NCBI GenBank assembly: GCA_965370555.1
Contig: CBDUVB010000008.1
Span: 1 to 64,000 of the forward strand
Direction of reading: 5' to 3'
DNA from: JAJOKK01 sp965370555
GTDB taxonomy: Bacteria; Bipolaricaulota; Bipolaricaulia; UBA7950; UBA9294
Length of the DNA: 64,000 nt
Shown here: positions 33,885 through 42,687 of the stretch, one piece after another
Layout: each line of letters opens with the position of its first letter
Numbering within the stretch: position 1 is the stretch's first letter
Program-made: the position numbers and the translations under genes
The notes under the pieces: generated by a model
Told to the model about the DNA's origin: nothing
What the model saw: only the letters and a program-made list of their open reading frames with translations
Databases searched by the model: none

Positions 33885-35096
33885 TCACACCGCTTCCGCA
33901 AAGGCACGCTTTCCTACCTGGATGAGGATGGGAGGGTTAAAGGGAAGGTCGAGATCTGCCGATGAGATCCGCTCGTCGTTGATCTTCACCCCGCCCTGCG
34001 CGATCAGGCGCTTGGCCTCCCCGCGGCTCTTCACAAGGCTCGAAGCTTGCAATAGATCAACTATCCAGATCGCCCCACCCTCCTTGATGAGGGTACGATC
34101 GATCTGCACTTGTGGAACCTCGCTTGGGCGCTCATGCTGGATGTGCACACGGTCGAACTCTTCCTGCGCCGCCATCGCCGCGTCTTTGTCGTGATAGATC
34201 GACACAATCTCTCTCGCCAGTACGCGTTTTGCATCGCGTGGTGCATCTTTGATCATCGGCTGTACGTCCTCCACGGCGACGCCGGTGAGCTGGTAGAAAT
34301 ACTCGTATAGCAGGTTGTCCGGTATCGAGAGAATCTTTCCGTACATCTCCCCCGGCTCTTCGCCGATCCCCACGTAGTTTCCCGTTGTCTGGCTCATGCT
34401 GCGCTCTCCGTCCGTCCCGATCAACAACGGAACGGTGAGGATCACCTGCGGCTCCTGCCCGTATTCACGCTGAATGTCGCGCCCGACAAGGAGATTGAAC
34501 AGCTGATCAGCCCCACCGAGCTCTACATCGGCATGGATCGCGACCGAGTCGTACGCTTGCGCCAGTGGATAGAGGAATTCGAGGATACTGATCGGAAGGT
34601 TACCGGCGAACCTCTTCGCGAAGTCGTCGCGTTCGAGCATGCGGGCAACGGTGTACTTGGATGTCAGCGTGATCACGTCGGCAAAAGTGAGCTTTCCCAG
34701 CCACTCTGAGTTGTAGCGGATCTCGGTCTTCTCGGGATCGAGAATCTTAAACGCTTGCTCCACGTACGTAGCCATATTGCGCTCGATATCCCTTGTGTCC
34801 ATCACCGCACGTGTGGATGATCTGCCGGAGGGATCGCCGATACGCCGTGTAAAGTCTCCCACAACGAGGACCCCCGTATGCCCGAGGTCTTGAAACTGAC
34901 GCATCTTGCGCAAGGGAATCGAATGACCGAGAGTTAAGTGCGGGGCTGATGGATCGATTCCCAGCTTGATCCGCAAGGGTTTTCCAGTCTGCTCCGATCG
35001 CTTAAGCTTCGCTATCAGATCCGGGACGGGAATCAGCTGATCCACGGTCGGGCGCAGTCTCACTTGGTCCACAAATTGAGTGGATTTTTCGTCCAT
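33885..35096 (-). CDS. tyrS: Tyrosyl-tRNA synthetase
   Basis: 403 residues, class I. The HIGH motif is HLTLGHSIP. The KMSKS loop is atypical: ERSMSQTTGNY, with neither of the two usual lysines in place. The C-terminal S4 RNA-binding domain is present (EAKRLIAQGGVKINDERI). It starts 9 bp after the gyrA stop on the minus strand, so the two are cotranscribed. Confidence 0.94.
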   Translation of the reverse strand: MDEKSTQFVDQVRLRPTVDQLIPVPDLIAKLKRSEQTGKPLRIKLGIDPSAPHLTLGHSIPLRKMRQFQDLGHTGVLVVGDFTRRIGDPSGRSSTRAVMDTRDIERNMATYVEQAFKILDPEKTEIRYNSEWLGKLTFADVITLTSKYTVARMLERDDFAKRFAGNLPISILEFLYPLAQAYDSVAIHADVELGGADQLFNLLVGRDIQREYGQEPQVILTVPLLIGTDGERSMSQTTGNYVGIGEEPGEMYGKILSIPDNLLYEYFYQLTGVAVEDVQPMIKDAPRDAKRVLAREIVSIYHDKDAAMAAQEEFDRVHIQHERPSEVPQVQIDRTLIKEGGAIWIVDLLQASSLVKSRGEAKRLIAQGGVKINDERISSADLDLPFNPPILIQVGKRAFAEAV

Positions 35097-35105
35097 CAGT
35101 GGCTC

Positions 35106-37508
35106 CTACGTTCGCACCACAGAGACAATACGATCATCTTCGTCCAAGTCGATCAGCTTTACCCCACGGGCGTAACGGCCGTAGGTGTTGATCGTTCCTG
35201 CGAGGATGCGAATCACCTTCTGTTCGGTGATTATGATGATCTCGTCCTGGCCGGAGACAATCCCGATCGAGACGAGCGGGCCCGAATCGCGGTCGAGTTT
35301 AATCCCGAGAACTCCCTTTCCTCCACGTCCTTGCAGTGGAAAATCGGCCAAGGAGACACGCTTCCCATAGCCGCGCTCGGTTACCATCAACAGTTTCTTA
35401 TCCATGGTGATATCCCGCTCCATCGCGGCCATCCCGATCACGCAGTTCCCCTCTTCAAGTCGTATTCCGATCACTCCGCGCGATGGGCGCTTAGTCAGTC
35501 GCACGTCCGCCTCGCGGAAGCGGATCGATTTTCCATCTTGAGTGGCCAGTATGAGCTCACCATCTCCCGAGGTTCCGTGAACATCGACCAATCGGTCATC
35601 CTCATCAGCATTCATGGCGATGATTCCACCTGCATGGACGTTTGAGTAATCGGCAAGTCGATTCCGGTTGACGATCCCATTATGGGTCGCCATCAAACAG
35701 CGCTGCTCCCCCACTTCTTTAAAATCGGCGATGGGGAGAATGGATCGCACAACCTCGTCCTGTTCAAGGGCAACCACAGTACGCAGGTTCTTTCCCACCG
35801 CATCACGCTTCATCGACGGAAGCCGATACCCTTGCGTTCGGTAGACCCTCCGCTGATCAGAGAAGACAAGAATCTCATCGCGTGCATTGACGAGGGAGGT
35901 CGAGCAGATATAGTCATCATCCTTCGTCCGCAACCCGATCACCCCCTTACCACCGCGTCCCTGGCTGCGGAATTCAATCGCCCGCGGGGCGTTGACGTAG
36001 CCGCGGTTGGTGATCGTCACCATAAGGTCATAGTCGGGGATAAGGCCATTGAAATCGACGTTCCCGCTCTCATCGGTGATCAGTGTTCGCCGCTCGCTCA
36101 CATACTTCTCGGCGACCTCATGCAGTTCGCGCTTGATAGTCTCGTCCAACAGAATCTCGCTCCCAAGAATCCGTTCGTACTCAGTGATCGCACGCAATTT
36201 CTCCTCATACTCAGCATCGATCTTCTCCTGTTCGAGCGCGGTCAACTGGGAGAGACGCATCTTCAGGATAGCGTCGGTCTGTTCGTCCGTGAGGGCGAGC
36301 TCCTCCTTGAGGTGAGCGGCAGCCGTCTTGGTATCCTTCGCGGCTCGGATGATCTCGATCACCCGCTCGATATTCGAGAGCGCTATGCGATACCCGTCCA
36401 GGATGTGGGCTCGTTTGCGGGCGACGTCCAACCGGTGCTCGGTTCGACGGCGCACCACCTCGCGGCGGAAGTCGATGAAACAGTTGAGGATCTCTTTAAG
36501 TGTGAGCGTACGCGGATTCCCGTCGAGGATGACAAGGAAGACGGCCGCGAAGGTTCGTTCGAGCGGGGTGTACTTGAAAAGCTGGTTCAGAACGACATTC
36601 GGGTTAGCCGAGCGCTTCAACTCGACGACGATGCGCATCCCTTCGCGGTCGGACTCATCGCGCAGGTCACTGATCCCGTCGATCTGGCCGGCATGGACCT
36701 TATTGGCGATCGACTCCACAATGGTCGATTTCTTTATCAAATACGGAATCTCGCTGATGATGATCCGATCATCCTCAATCGTAGCCTTCCCGCGCACACT
36801 CATCTTCCCCTGGCCGGTGCGGTACATCTCCTCGATCCCGTCCCGCCCCATGATTATTCCCCCAGTGGGAAAGTCCGGGCCGGGGATGTGCGCCATAAGG
36901 CCCTTCGCCGAGATATGCGGGTCGTCCATCAACGCGATGATCCCATCGATAAGTTCGCCCAGGTTGTGCGGTGGAATCTGGGTCGTCATCCCGACGGAGA
37001 TCCCCCACGCCCCGTTCATCAACAGGTTCGGTACCTTAGCTGGGAGAACGACCGGCTCCTGGAGGGAGTCGTCGAAGTTCGGCGTCCAATCGACCGTACC
37101 CTCCCCTAGCTCTTCGAGAAACTCGGTGGCGATCGGTGAAAGCTTGGCCTCGGTGTAACGCATCGCTGCCGATGAATCCCCGTCGATCGACCCGAAGTTT
37201 CCCTGTCCATCAACCAGCGGATAGCGGTAGGAGAATGGTTGTGCCATGTTGACCATCGTATCGTAGATAGCCGTATCTCCGTGCGGATGGAACTTACCCA
37301 TTACCTCACCGACGATGCGCGCCGATTTCTTGTGCGATTTGGAAGGGATCAGGCCAAGTTCACGCAGGCCGTAGAGGATCCGCCGATGCACGGGCTTCAA
37401 CCCATCGCGCACGTCGGGGATCGCCCTACCACGGATGACGCTCATCGCATAGTTGATGTAGGACTGCTCCATCTCCTCTTCGATGAACGTCCTCTCGATT
37501 CGCTCCAT
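35106..37508 (-). CDS. gyrA: DNA gyrase subunit A
   Basis: 800 residues. The catalytic tyrosine is Y118 in AAMRYTEAKL. The quinolone-resistance region reads HPHGDTAIYDT, with threonine at the position of E. coli Ser83 and aspartate at that of Asp87. A GyrA-box-like QGRGGKG occurs in the C-terminal beta-pinwheel (and repeats near the end), supporting gyrase rather than topoisomerase IV. gyrB is not in the window. An extended -10 (TGG then TATATA) lies just upstream on the minus strand. Confidence 0.95.
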   Translation of the reverse strand: MERIERTFIEEEMEQSYINYAMSVIRGRAIPDVRDGLKPVHRRILYGLRELGLIPSKSHKKSARIVGEVMGKFHPHGDTAIYDTMVNMAQPFSYRYPLVDGQGNFGSIDGDSSAAMRYTEAKLSPIATEFLEELGEGTVDWTPNFDDSLQEPVVLPAKVPNLLMNGAWGISVGMTTQIPPHNLGELIDGIIALMDDPHISAKGLMAHIPGPDFPTGGIIMGRDGIEEMYRTGQGKMSVRGKATIEDDRIIISEIPYLIKKSTIVESIANKVHAGQIDGISDLRDESDREGMRIVVELKRSANPNVVLNQLFKYTPLERTFAAVFLVILDGNPRTLTLKEILNCFIDFRREVVRRRTEHRLDVARKRAHILDGYRIALSNIERVIEIIRAAKDTKTAAAHLKEELALTDEQTDAILKMRLSQLTALEQEKIDAEYEEKLRAITEYERILGSEILLDETIKRELHEVAEKYVSERRTLITDESGNVDFNGLIPDYDLMVTITNRGYVNAPRAIEFRSQGRGGKGVIGLRTKDDDYICSTSLVNARDEILVFSDQRRVYRTQGYRLPSMKRDAVGKNLRTVVALEQDEVVRSILPIADFKEVGEQRCLMATHNGIVNRNRLADYSNVHAGGIIAMNADEDDRLVDVHGTSGDGELILATQDGKSIRFREADVRLTKRPSRGVIGIRLEEGNCVIGMAAMERDITMDKKLLMVTERGYGKRVSLADFPLQGRGGKGVLGIKLDRDSGPLVSIGIVSGQDEIIIITEQKVIRILAGTINTYGRYARGVKLIDLDEDDRIVSVVRT

Positions 37509-37590
37509 ACCAAAACCAGCCTCTCGTAACAGGGATATATACCAGTAAAGGTTACCGGAATTCTAGATGGGATGCAAACTTAAGCGCGTT

Positions 37591-38739
37591 TTAGATGATG
37601 GTGAATGGGTCGACCGCGTCACGTAGCGCGTCCCCCAAGAAGTTGAACGCGAGGACCGCGACAACGATAAAGACACCTGGGATCAGGAGCCACGGATGTT
37701 CCTCTATCCCCGAGATGTTCGTCGCCGCGTTCAACAGCTGGCCCCAGCTCGTCATCGGCTCGTGAATGCCATAACCAAGGAAGGAGAGCGCCGCCTCGGT
37801 GAGCATCATCCCGGGAATGGTCAGCGTTGCTGCAACGACGAGGTAGCTCGTGATGTTCGGGGTGATGTGGCGCAGGATGATCCGTATATCACTCGATCCG
37901 GCCGCCTTTGCGGCGGAAACGAAATCCATCTGGCGGATAGCGAGGACCTGCCCGCGGATTATCCGCGCCATCCCTGCCCAGCTGACTATGGCCAAGGCCG
38001 CGATGATACCCAAGAAGACAATGGTGGCAGGAAATCCAAATCCCGAAAGGGCCGCCCCCATCACCAGGAGGATCGGGAGACCTGGTATCGCCATGAAGAC
38101 CTCCCCAAATCGTTGGAGGAACATATCGATCCCCCCGCCGTAGTACCCGGAGATCCCTCCCAGAACAATCCCTATCGGGAAGATGATCAAGATAACGAGC
38201 GGACCGACCGCAAGGGAGATCCTCCCTCCGATCATGGTGCGGGTGAACAGATCGCGTCCATACGCATCCGCTCCAAGGAGGAAGATCATCGCTTCGTCGC
38301 CATTCGCTGAACGGGCTCCGAAGAGGTGAATGTCGGTCTTAAATAGACCAAGCATTTTGTACTCGGAGCCGCGGACGAAGAGGCGGATGTAGTATTTTGT
38401 GCTCGTGTCCTCGACAAAGGTCGGTGTATAGGTCACCCGGTCGAACTGCCGCGTGGTTTTGTAGACGAACGGGCGCAAGGAGAAACCATCATCACTGCGA
38501 AAATGGAGCGTAGACGGGGGAGAGAAGGAGTAGGAATTGTACTGGTCCTTATAGTCGTATGGCGCGACAAACTCCGCAAAGACCGCGCTCACAACTAAGA
38601 TCAGCACGATCACCATACCGATGTTACCCAAACGGTGTTTGCGAAAGGCTCGCCAGATCATCTGCCCCTGGGAGAGGCTTACGTGCTCGCGCTTTCTAAC
38701 TTCTTTCTCTAATTCCTTCTTCTTGCGAAACCACGCCAT
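37591..38739 (-). CDS. oppC: Oligopeptide-type ABC transporter permease OppC
   Basis: 382 residues. An N-terminal helix (about 39-60) is followed by an unusually long external insertion (about 65-145) before the five-helix BPD_transp_1 core. The cytoplasmic EAA loop is SAAKAAGSSDIRIILRHITP. It partners OppB and OppA encoded upstream. The ATPases OppD and OppF are not in this window. Confidence 0.93.
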   Translation of the reverse strand: MAWFRKKKELEKEVRKREHVSLSQGQMIWRAFRKHRLGNIGMVIVLILVVSAVFAEFVAPYDYKDQYNSYSFSPPSTLHFRSDDGFSLRPFVYKTTRQFDRVTYTPTFVEDTSTKYYIRLFVRGSEYKMLGLFKTDIHLFGARSANGDEAMIFLLGADAYGRDLFTRTMIGGRISLAVGPLVILIIFPIGIVLGGISGYYGGGIDMFLQRFGEVFMAIPGLPILLVMGAALSGFGFPATIVFLGIIAALAIVSWAGMARIIRGQVLAIRQMDFVSAAKAAGSSDIRIILRHITPNITSYLVVAATLTIPGMMLTEAALSFLGYGIHEPMTSWGQLLNAATNISGIEEHPWLLIPGVFIVVAVLAFNFLGDALRDAVDPFTII

Positions 38740-38762
38740 AGTCTATTTATCTCCTTAAAATC

Positions 38763-39755
38763 TTAGCCGTAGCGGATCCGTGGATCGACCCAGGCGAGCA
38801 GGATGTCCGCGAGCAGGTTCCCAATCAGCAAGAATAAGCTGAAGAAGAGGAGCCCGCCCATGATCACGTACGTATCCTGCCCCTGCAAGGCAGAAAAGAA
38901 CGCCCGCTCTACAGTCGGCAGATTGAGGACGATCGCCGTCACCAGAGAGCCGGAGACCAGTCCGGGAAGGCTCATCCCGAGCATGCTTACCAGCGGATTG
39001 ATCGCGTTTCGGACCGCGTGCTTGTAGATGACGACCCTTTCATTCAGACCCTTGGCGCGTGCCGTCTGGACGTACTGGAGCGACAGGGTATCGAGGAGGC
39101 TCCCGCGCATGTAGCGCAGCAACCCGGCCATCCCGGAGGTGCCTATCACCAGCCACGCCGGCCAAATGTGCCACAAGAGGTTCCAAAACTTCGCCAGCGA
39201 CCAGGGAACCCCGATAAAGCGATTGTCGAACAGTCCACCGACTCCCAAACCGTAGTTCCCTACCTTGAAGATCGCGACAAGGACCCACAGCACAACCAGC
39301 GCGAAGAAGAAGTTGGGGACGGAAAGCCCTAAGAAACCGAAGAAAGTAAGGGTATGATCGCTCGGCTTGTACTGGTGGGTCGCGGAGTAGATCCCCAGTG
39401 GGATGGCGATGAGCCATGTCAATAGCATCGTGGTTGATGCGATGATTATCGTCCACATAAATCGGTCGCCCATGAACAGGGTCCAGTAGACCGGCCGCAT
39501 CGTCGCAAACGACGTACCAAAGTCACCCTTGGTGATTATCTGTTTGAACCATAGCCAGTACTGAACGACAAATGGCTTATCGAGCCCGTAGTTGGCCTTC
39601 ATCCGGTTCAATGTCTCCTGCGTGACCTGTGGGTTCATCCTCGCCCGGCTCAGGTAATCACCTGGCATGACTTGAATGAGACCGAACGAAATCACCGAGA
39701 CAAGGATCAACAGCGGGAGCATGTAGAGAGTCCGCCGAACGATATATGTAATCAA
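38763..39755 (-). CDS. oppB: Oligopeptide-type ABC transporter permease OppB
   Basis: 330 residues, six helices, with the N-terminal family signature (YIVRRTLYMLPLLILVS) and EAA loop QTARAKGLNERVVIYKHAVR. It lies 66 bp after oppA and 23 bp before oppC. Confidence 0.94.
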   Translation of the reverse strand: MITYIVRRTLYMLPLLILVSVISFGLIQVMPGDYLSRARMNPQVTQETLNRMKANYGLDKPFVVQYWLWFKQIITKGDFGTSFATMRPVYWTLFMGDRFMWTIIIASTTMLLTWLIAIPLGIYSATHQYKPSDHTLTFFGFLGLSVPNFFFALVVLWVLVAIFKVGNYGLGVGGLFDNRFIGVPWSLAKFWNLLWHIWPAWLVIGTSGMAGLLRYMRGSLLDTLSLQYVQTARAKGLNERVVIYKHAVRNAINPLVSMLGMSLPGLVSGSLVTAIVLNLPTVERAFFSALQGQDTYVIMGGLLFFSLFLLIGNLLADILLAWVDPRIRYG

Positions 39756-39821
39756 AAGAAATTCCCTTTACGAAGATAAGGTGGGGCACAGTAGATCCAG
39801 TGCCCCACCTCAATTAGCCGC

Positions 39822-41657
39822 TTACTTGCGGAAGGCCAGGTCCATCGTCAGGCCGTTACTGCCACTCGGTGTGGCGGACGGGCTAGCGATATTCGCGTTC
39901 CCCAGCGTGTTGGAGTAGGCGTAGGTGAACGCCGAGTTGACGGTGTATACAAGGCCCAGGTCATCATCAGCCAGCGTGACCTGGTACTCCTTGTAGATCT
40001 CAAACGCCTCGTCGTTGTCGAGCGTCGCTACGGCAGCATCGAGAAGCCCATCGATCTTCTTCTCCAACTCGGTTGGCTCATCGGCAGCAGAGTAGTGCCA
40101 GAAGTGCAAGCCTCCGCCCGAGCTATAGACGTTCGCCCCGCTGTTCGGCTCGTTTCCACCGGTCAGTCCGAGGACGATCATCTCGCCGGTCGAGGCGAAG
40201 AGCTTGTCGACCAGCGTATTGAAGTCGACAGGAATGAAGTTGAGCTTGAGCCCAATCTTGGCCGCACGGTCGGAGACGATGAGGCAGACCCCTTCGCGCA
40301 CGGTGTTTCCGGCGTTGGTGTTCATTTCGATCTCAACGCGCGTTCCGTCCTCGTAGTCGCGCCAGCCATCGCCGTCGCGATCGATGATCCCGATTCCGTC
40401 TAGGAGCTCTCCAGCTTTAACGAGGGAGTACTCGAAGACGACCGCGTCCGTCTCGGTTACCGGTCCACCGTAGTAGTCACGACCAGCGTAGAACGGGGAG
40501 AGGTAGCTCACCGGGCTCCACTGTGGAACAGCAAGGCCGTTGAAGAGCGTATCGATCATCGCCTGTTTGTCGACTAGGTGTGCCATCGCCGCACGGAAGT
40601 CGCGCGTGCGGAAGAGGGTCCGCAGGTTCTCGTACGTCCCCTCGGCAAGGCCGATATCCTGGTTGATCCCGATCCACGAGGTCCCGTAGTTTGCCACATC
40701 CGGATCCACGAGGACGGTGAGGTTCTTCACCGCTTCCTCGCGCTTGAGGATGGGGACGTCGGTCGCGCGGATTCCGAGACAATCGAGTTCGCCGTTACGG
40801 AACTTGAGGAGCGACACGTCCTGGCTCGCCACCGTCAGCACCACGTACTTGTCGAAGTAAGGGAGCTGCGTCCCTTCTGCATCGTAGTGGTAGTAGTAAG
40901 GGTTTCGCACCAGGGTCACGTACTGGTCAGGGGCGTAGCTCTCGACCATGAATGGGCCCATCCCGACGAGTTCCGCGGGATCGGTATCGAGTCCCCACGA
41001 GGAGTTGAACGTACCCACGGGCACGTCCGGGTTGAGCTTGTGCACGTACTGTGCCACCGCGTGCTTCGGGAGGATCGGTGTGCCGATCGAGTTCAGGATC
41101 GGGCGGAAGATCATCGACAGGGTGACCTTCACCGTGTAATCGTCGACCTTCTCCACCACCGGGTAGGTATCATCCGGAAGGATGAGGATGTCGCGGGTGT
41201 CGGTCTCAACGTCCTCGTTATAGATAAGGTCGTTGAACGTGAAGACGACGTCATCCGCGGTGAACGGCTCGCCGTCGGACCACTTGAGCCCTTCTCGCAG
41301 GTGGAAGGTGATCACCAAGTTATCCTCAGAGATGTCCCAGCCCTTCGCGAGCTCCGCCTCGAGCGCTCCGGTGACAGGGTTGATGTCGACCAGACCGCGC
41401 AGCATCATGTTGCAGTACTGAGTGGTGCTCGTCTCGTGCGCGGTAACAACGTTCCACTTCTTGGGGTCGCTGATCGAGGCGACGTACATCGTGCCGCCTC
41501 GAACACCAGGCTCCTGGTTCTCGTAGGACGTGCCCGCCACACCAAGAGGGATGATCTTTGCGTCTGCCGGCTGCGTCGCATAGCCTTGTGCCATAACGAT
41601 GGCAGAGGCAGAGAAAACGACCAGCAAGGCCGCCATAACTAAAACTAGCTTTTTCAT
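39822..41657 (-). CDS. oppA: Extracellular solute-binding protein, family 5 (OppA-like)
   Basis: 611 residues with a signal peptide (1-23) lacking a lipobox. Family-5 features include LAKGWDISEDNLVITFHLREGLKWSDGEP-type sequence around residue 100-130 and the DFRAAMAHLVDKQ region. GGAGG precedes the ATG. The likely substrate is a peptide or another oligomer; the sequence does not tell which. Confidence 0.94.
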   Translation of the reverse strand: MKKLVLVMAALLVVFSASAIVMAQGYATQPADAKIIPLGVAGTSYENQEPGVRGGTMYVASISDPKKWNVVTAHETSTTQYCNMMLRGLVDINPVTGALEAELAKGWDISEDNLVITFHLREGLKWSDGEPFTADDVVFTFNDLIYNEDVETDTRDILILPDDTYPVVEKVDDYTVKVTLSMIFRPILNSIGTPILPKHAVAQYVHKLNPDVPVGTFNSSWGLDTDPAELVGMGPFMVESYAPDQYVTLVRNPYYYHYDAEGTQLPYFDKYVVLTVASQDVSLLKFRNGELDCLGIRATDVPILKREEAVKNLTVLVDPDVANYGTSWIGINQDIGLAEGTYENLRTLFRTRDFRAAMAHLVDKQAMIDTLFNGLAVPQWSPVSYLSPFYAGRDYYGGPVTETDAVVFEYSLVKAGELLDGIGIIDRDGDGWRDYEDGTRVEIEMNTNAGNTVREGVCLIVSDRAAKIGLKLNFIPVDFNTLVDKLFASTGEMIVLGLTGGNEPNSGANVYSSGGGLHFWHYSAADEPTELEKKIDGLLDAAVATLDNDEAFEIYKEYQVTLADDDLGLVYTVNSAFTYAYSNTLGNANIASPSATPSGSNGLTMDLAFRK

Positions 41658-41693
41658 TGAATTACCTCCTTAATCAATCACCAAGCTCGCTTT

Positions 41694-42485
41694 CTACGAA
41701 CCGTAGCGAACAGCCAGCGCGACCTTGTAAGCAGCGCGATACTCGGCACTCTTCGTCCCAGCGATGGAGAGAAGGGTCGTCTCGATGTCGAGCGCTGTCA
41801 GGTCCGAGTTAATAAGAAGCGTAGCGAGGGCGATACTGCCTGCCACGCGCATACCCGCGCTCTCCCCGTTGATCGCCAACTCCTCGAGTTCGGCCTGGGT
41901 CTTGGGGTTGAACGAGAGGTAGAACCCGGACAGGATTTCACCGGCAGCGTACGCCAGTTCATCGCTATCGTTGGTCACTGCCTGTACCTCAAGATCCTCT
42001 GCTTTCAAGGACCCACGCATCATAAAGTAGTACGCCTTGGCAGCAGCGAGTTTCATCTCATGGGTCTCACCATTTATCGCAATGTCCTTGAGATAATCGG
42101 TCAGGCTAAAGTCCTCGGCCTCACTCGTAACCGAGATAAGGTAGATCATCGCCGGTTCAATCGCAGCGGCACGGATCATCGGATCCGCTGTCCCCTTCAG
42201 AATAGCCATGATCTCTTCTTCCGTCTTCGCACGATACTGGATGGCAAGGGCCCCGCTCGCCGCGGTGCGCAGACCGATCGTGCGTCCGTTCGCCGCTAGA
42301 GCTTCCAGATCCGCTTCCGTCATCGTATCCGCATAGGAACCGGCAAGAGCGATTCCAGCAGCAGCGCTAATCTCGGGGATGAGTTCGTCCGAGACAATCG
42401 TCTCCAGACTCGCCACAGCCGCCATCGAGAACAGAGCTACCACACAAGCAACAACTACCAGTGCCCGAAGGCCAGTAAGTTTCAT
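41694..42485 (-). CDS. Secreted helical-repeat protein
   Basis: 263 residues. ATG 42485 has AGGGAGG upstream; the 52 codons before it are not used. A signal peptide (1-25, ending near AAVASLE) is followed by about five helical repeats with AAxAxALA-type packing and recurring 'LAINGE' turns. It resembles HEAT-like repeats but is not a named family. It lies 36 bp before oppA and probably shares its transcript, so it may act with the transporter. Confidence 0.7.
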   Translation of the reverse strand: MKLTGLRALVVVACVVALFSMAAVASLETIVSDELIPEISAAAGIALAGSYADTMTEADLEALAANGRTIGLRTAASGALAIQYRAKTEEEIMAILKGTADPMIRAAAIEPAMIYLISVTSEAEDFSLTDYLKDIAINGETHEMKLAAAKAYYFMMRGSLKAEDLEVQAVTNDSDELAYAAGEILSGFYLSFNPKTQAELEELAINGESAGMRVAGSIALATLLINSDLTALDIETTLLSIAGTKSAEYRAAYKVALAVRYGS

Positions 42486-42611
42486 TCTTGTACCTCCCTT
42501 ATTACATTTACCACTATCGACCCAACATGCCCACTTACCGCGCGCCATCACCTCCAACAATACGCAAGCCAATCTAGTGGAGTGCCTTGCGGAATCTATT
42601 TGATCATTAGT

Positions 42612-42641
42612 AGGATACCACAGATAGCGCCCCTTTGTCAA
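42612..42641 (-). promoter_or_regulatory. Promoter of the helical-repeat/opp unit
   Basis: On the minus strand TTGACA (42636-42641), 18 bp, TATCCT (42612-42617), with a TGG extended -10. Confidence 0.65.
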
Positions 42642-42687
42642 TCATCCATAGGCCATCCAAACGGCGTCCATAAACATCACTCTATTC

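Noticed and set aside
35682..37109. A 475-codon open frame antisense to gyrA
   Set aside because: High GC keeps the antisense frame open. gyrA on the minus strand is unmistakable and there is no promoter or ribosome-binding site for the other.
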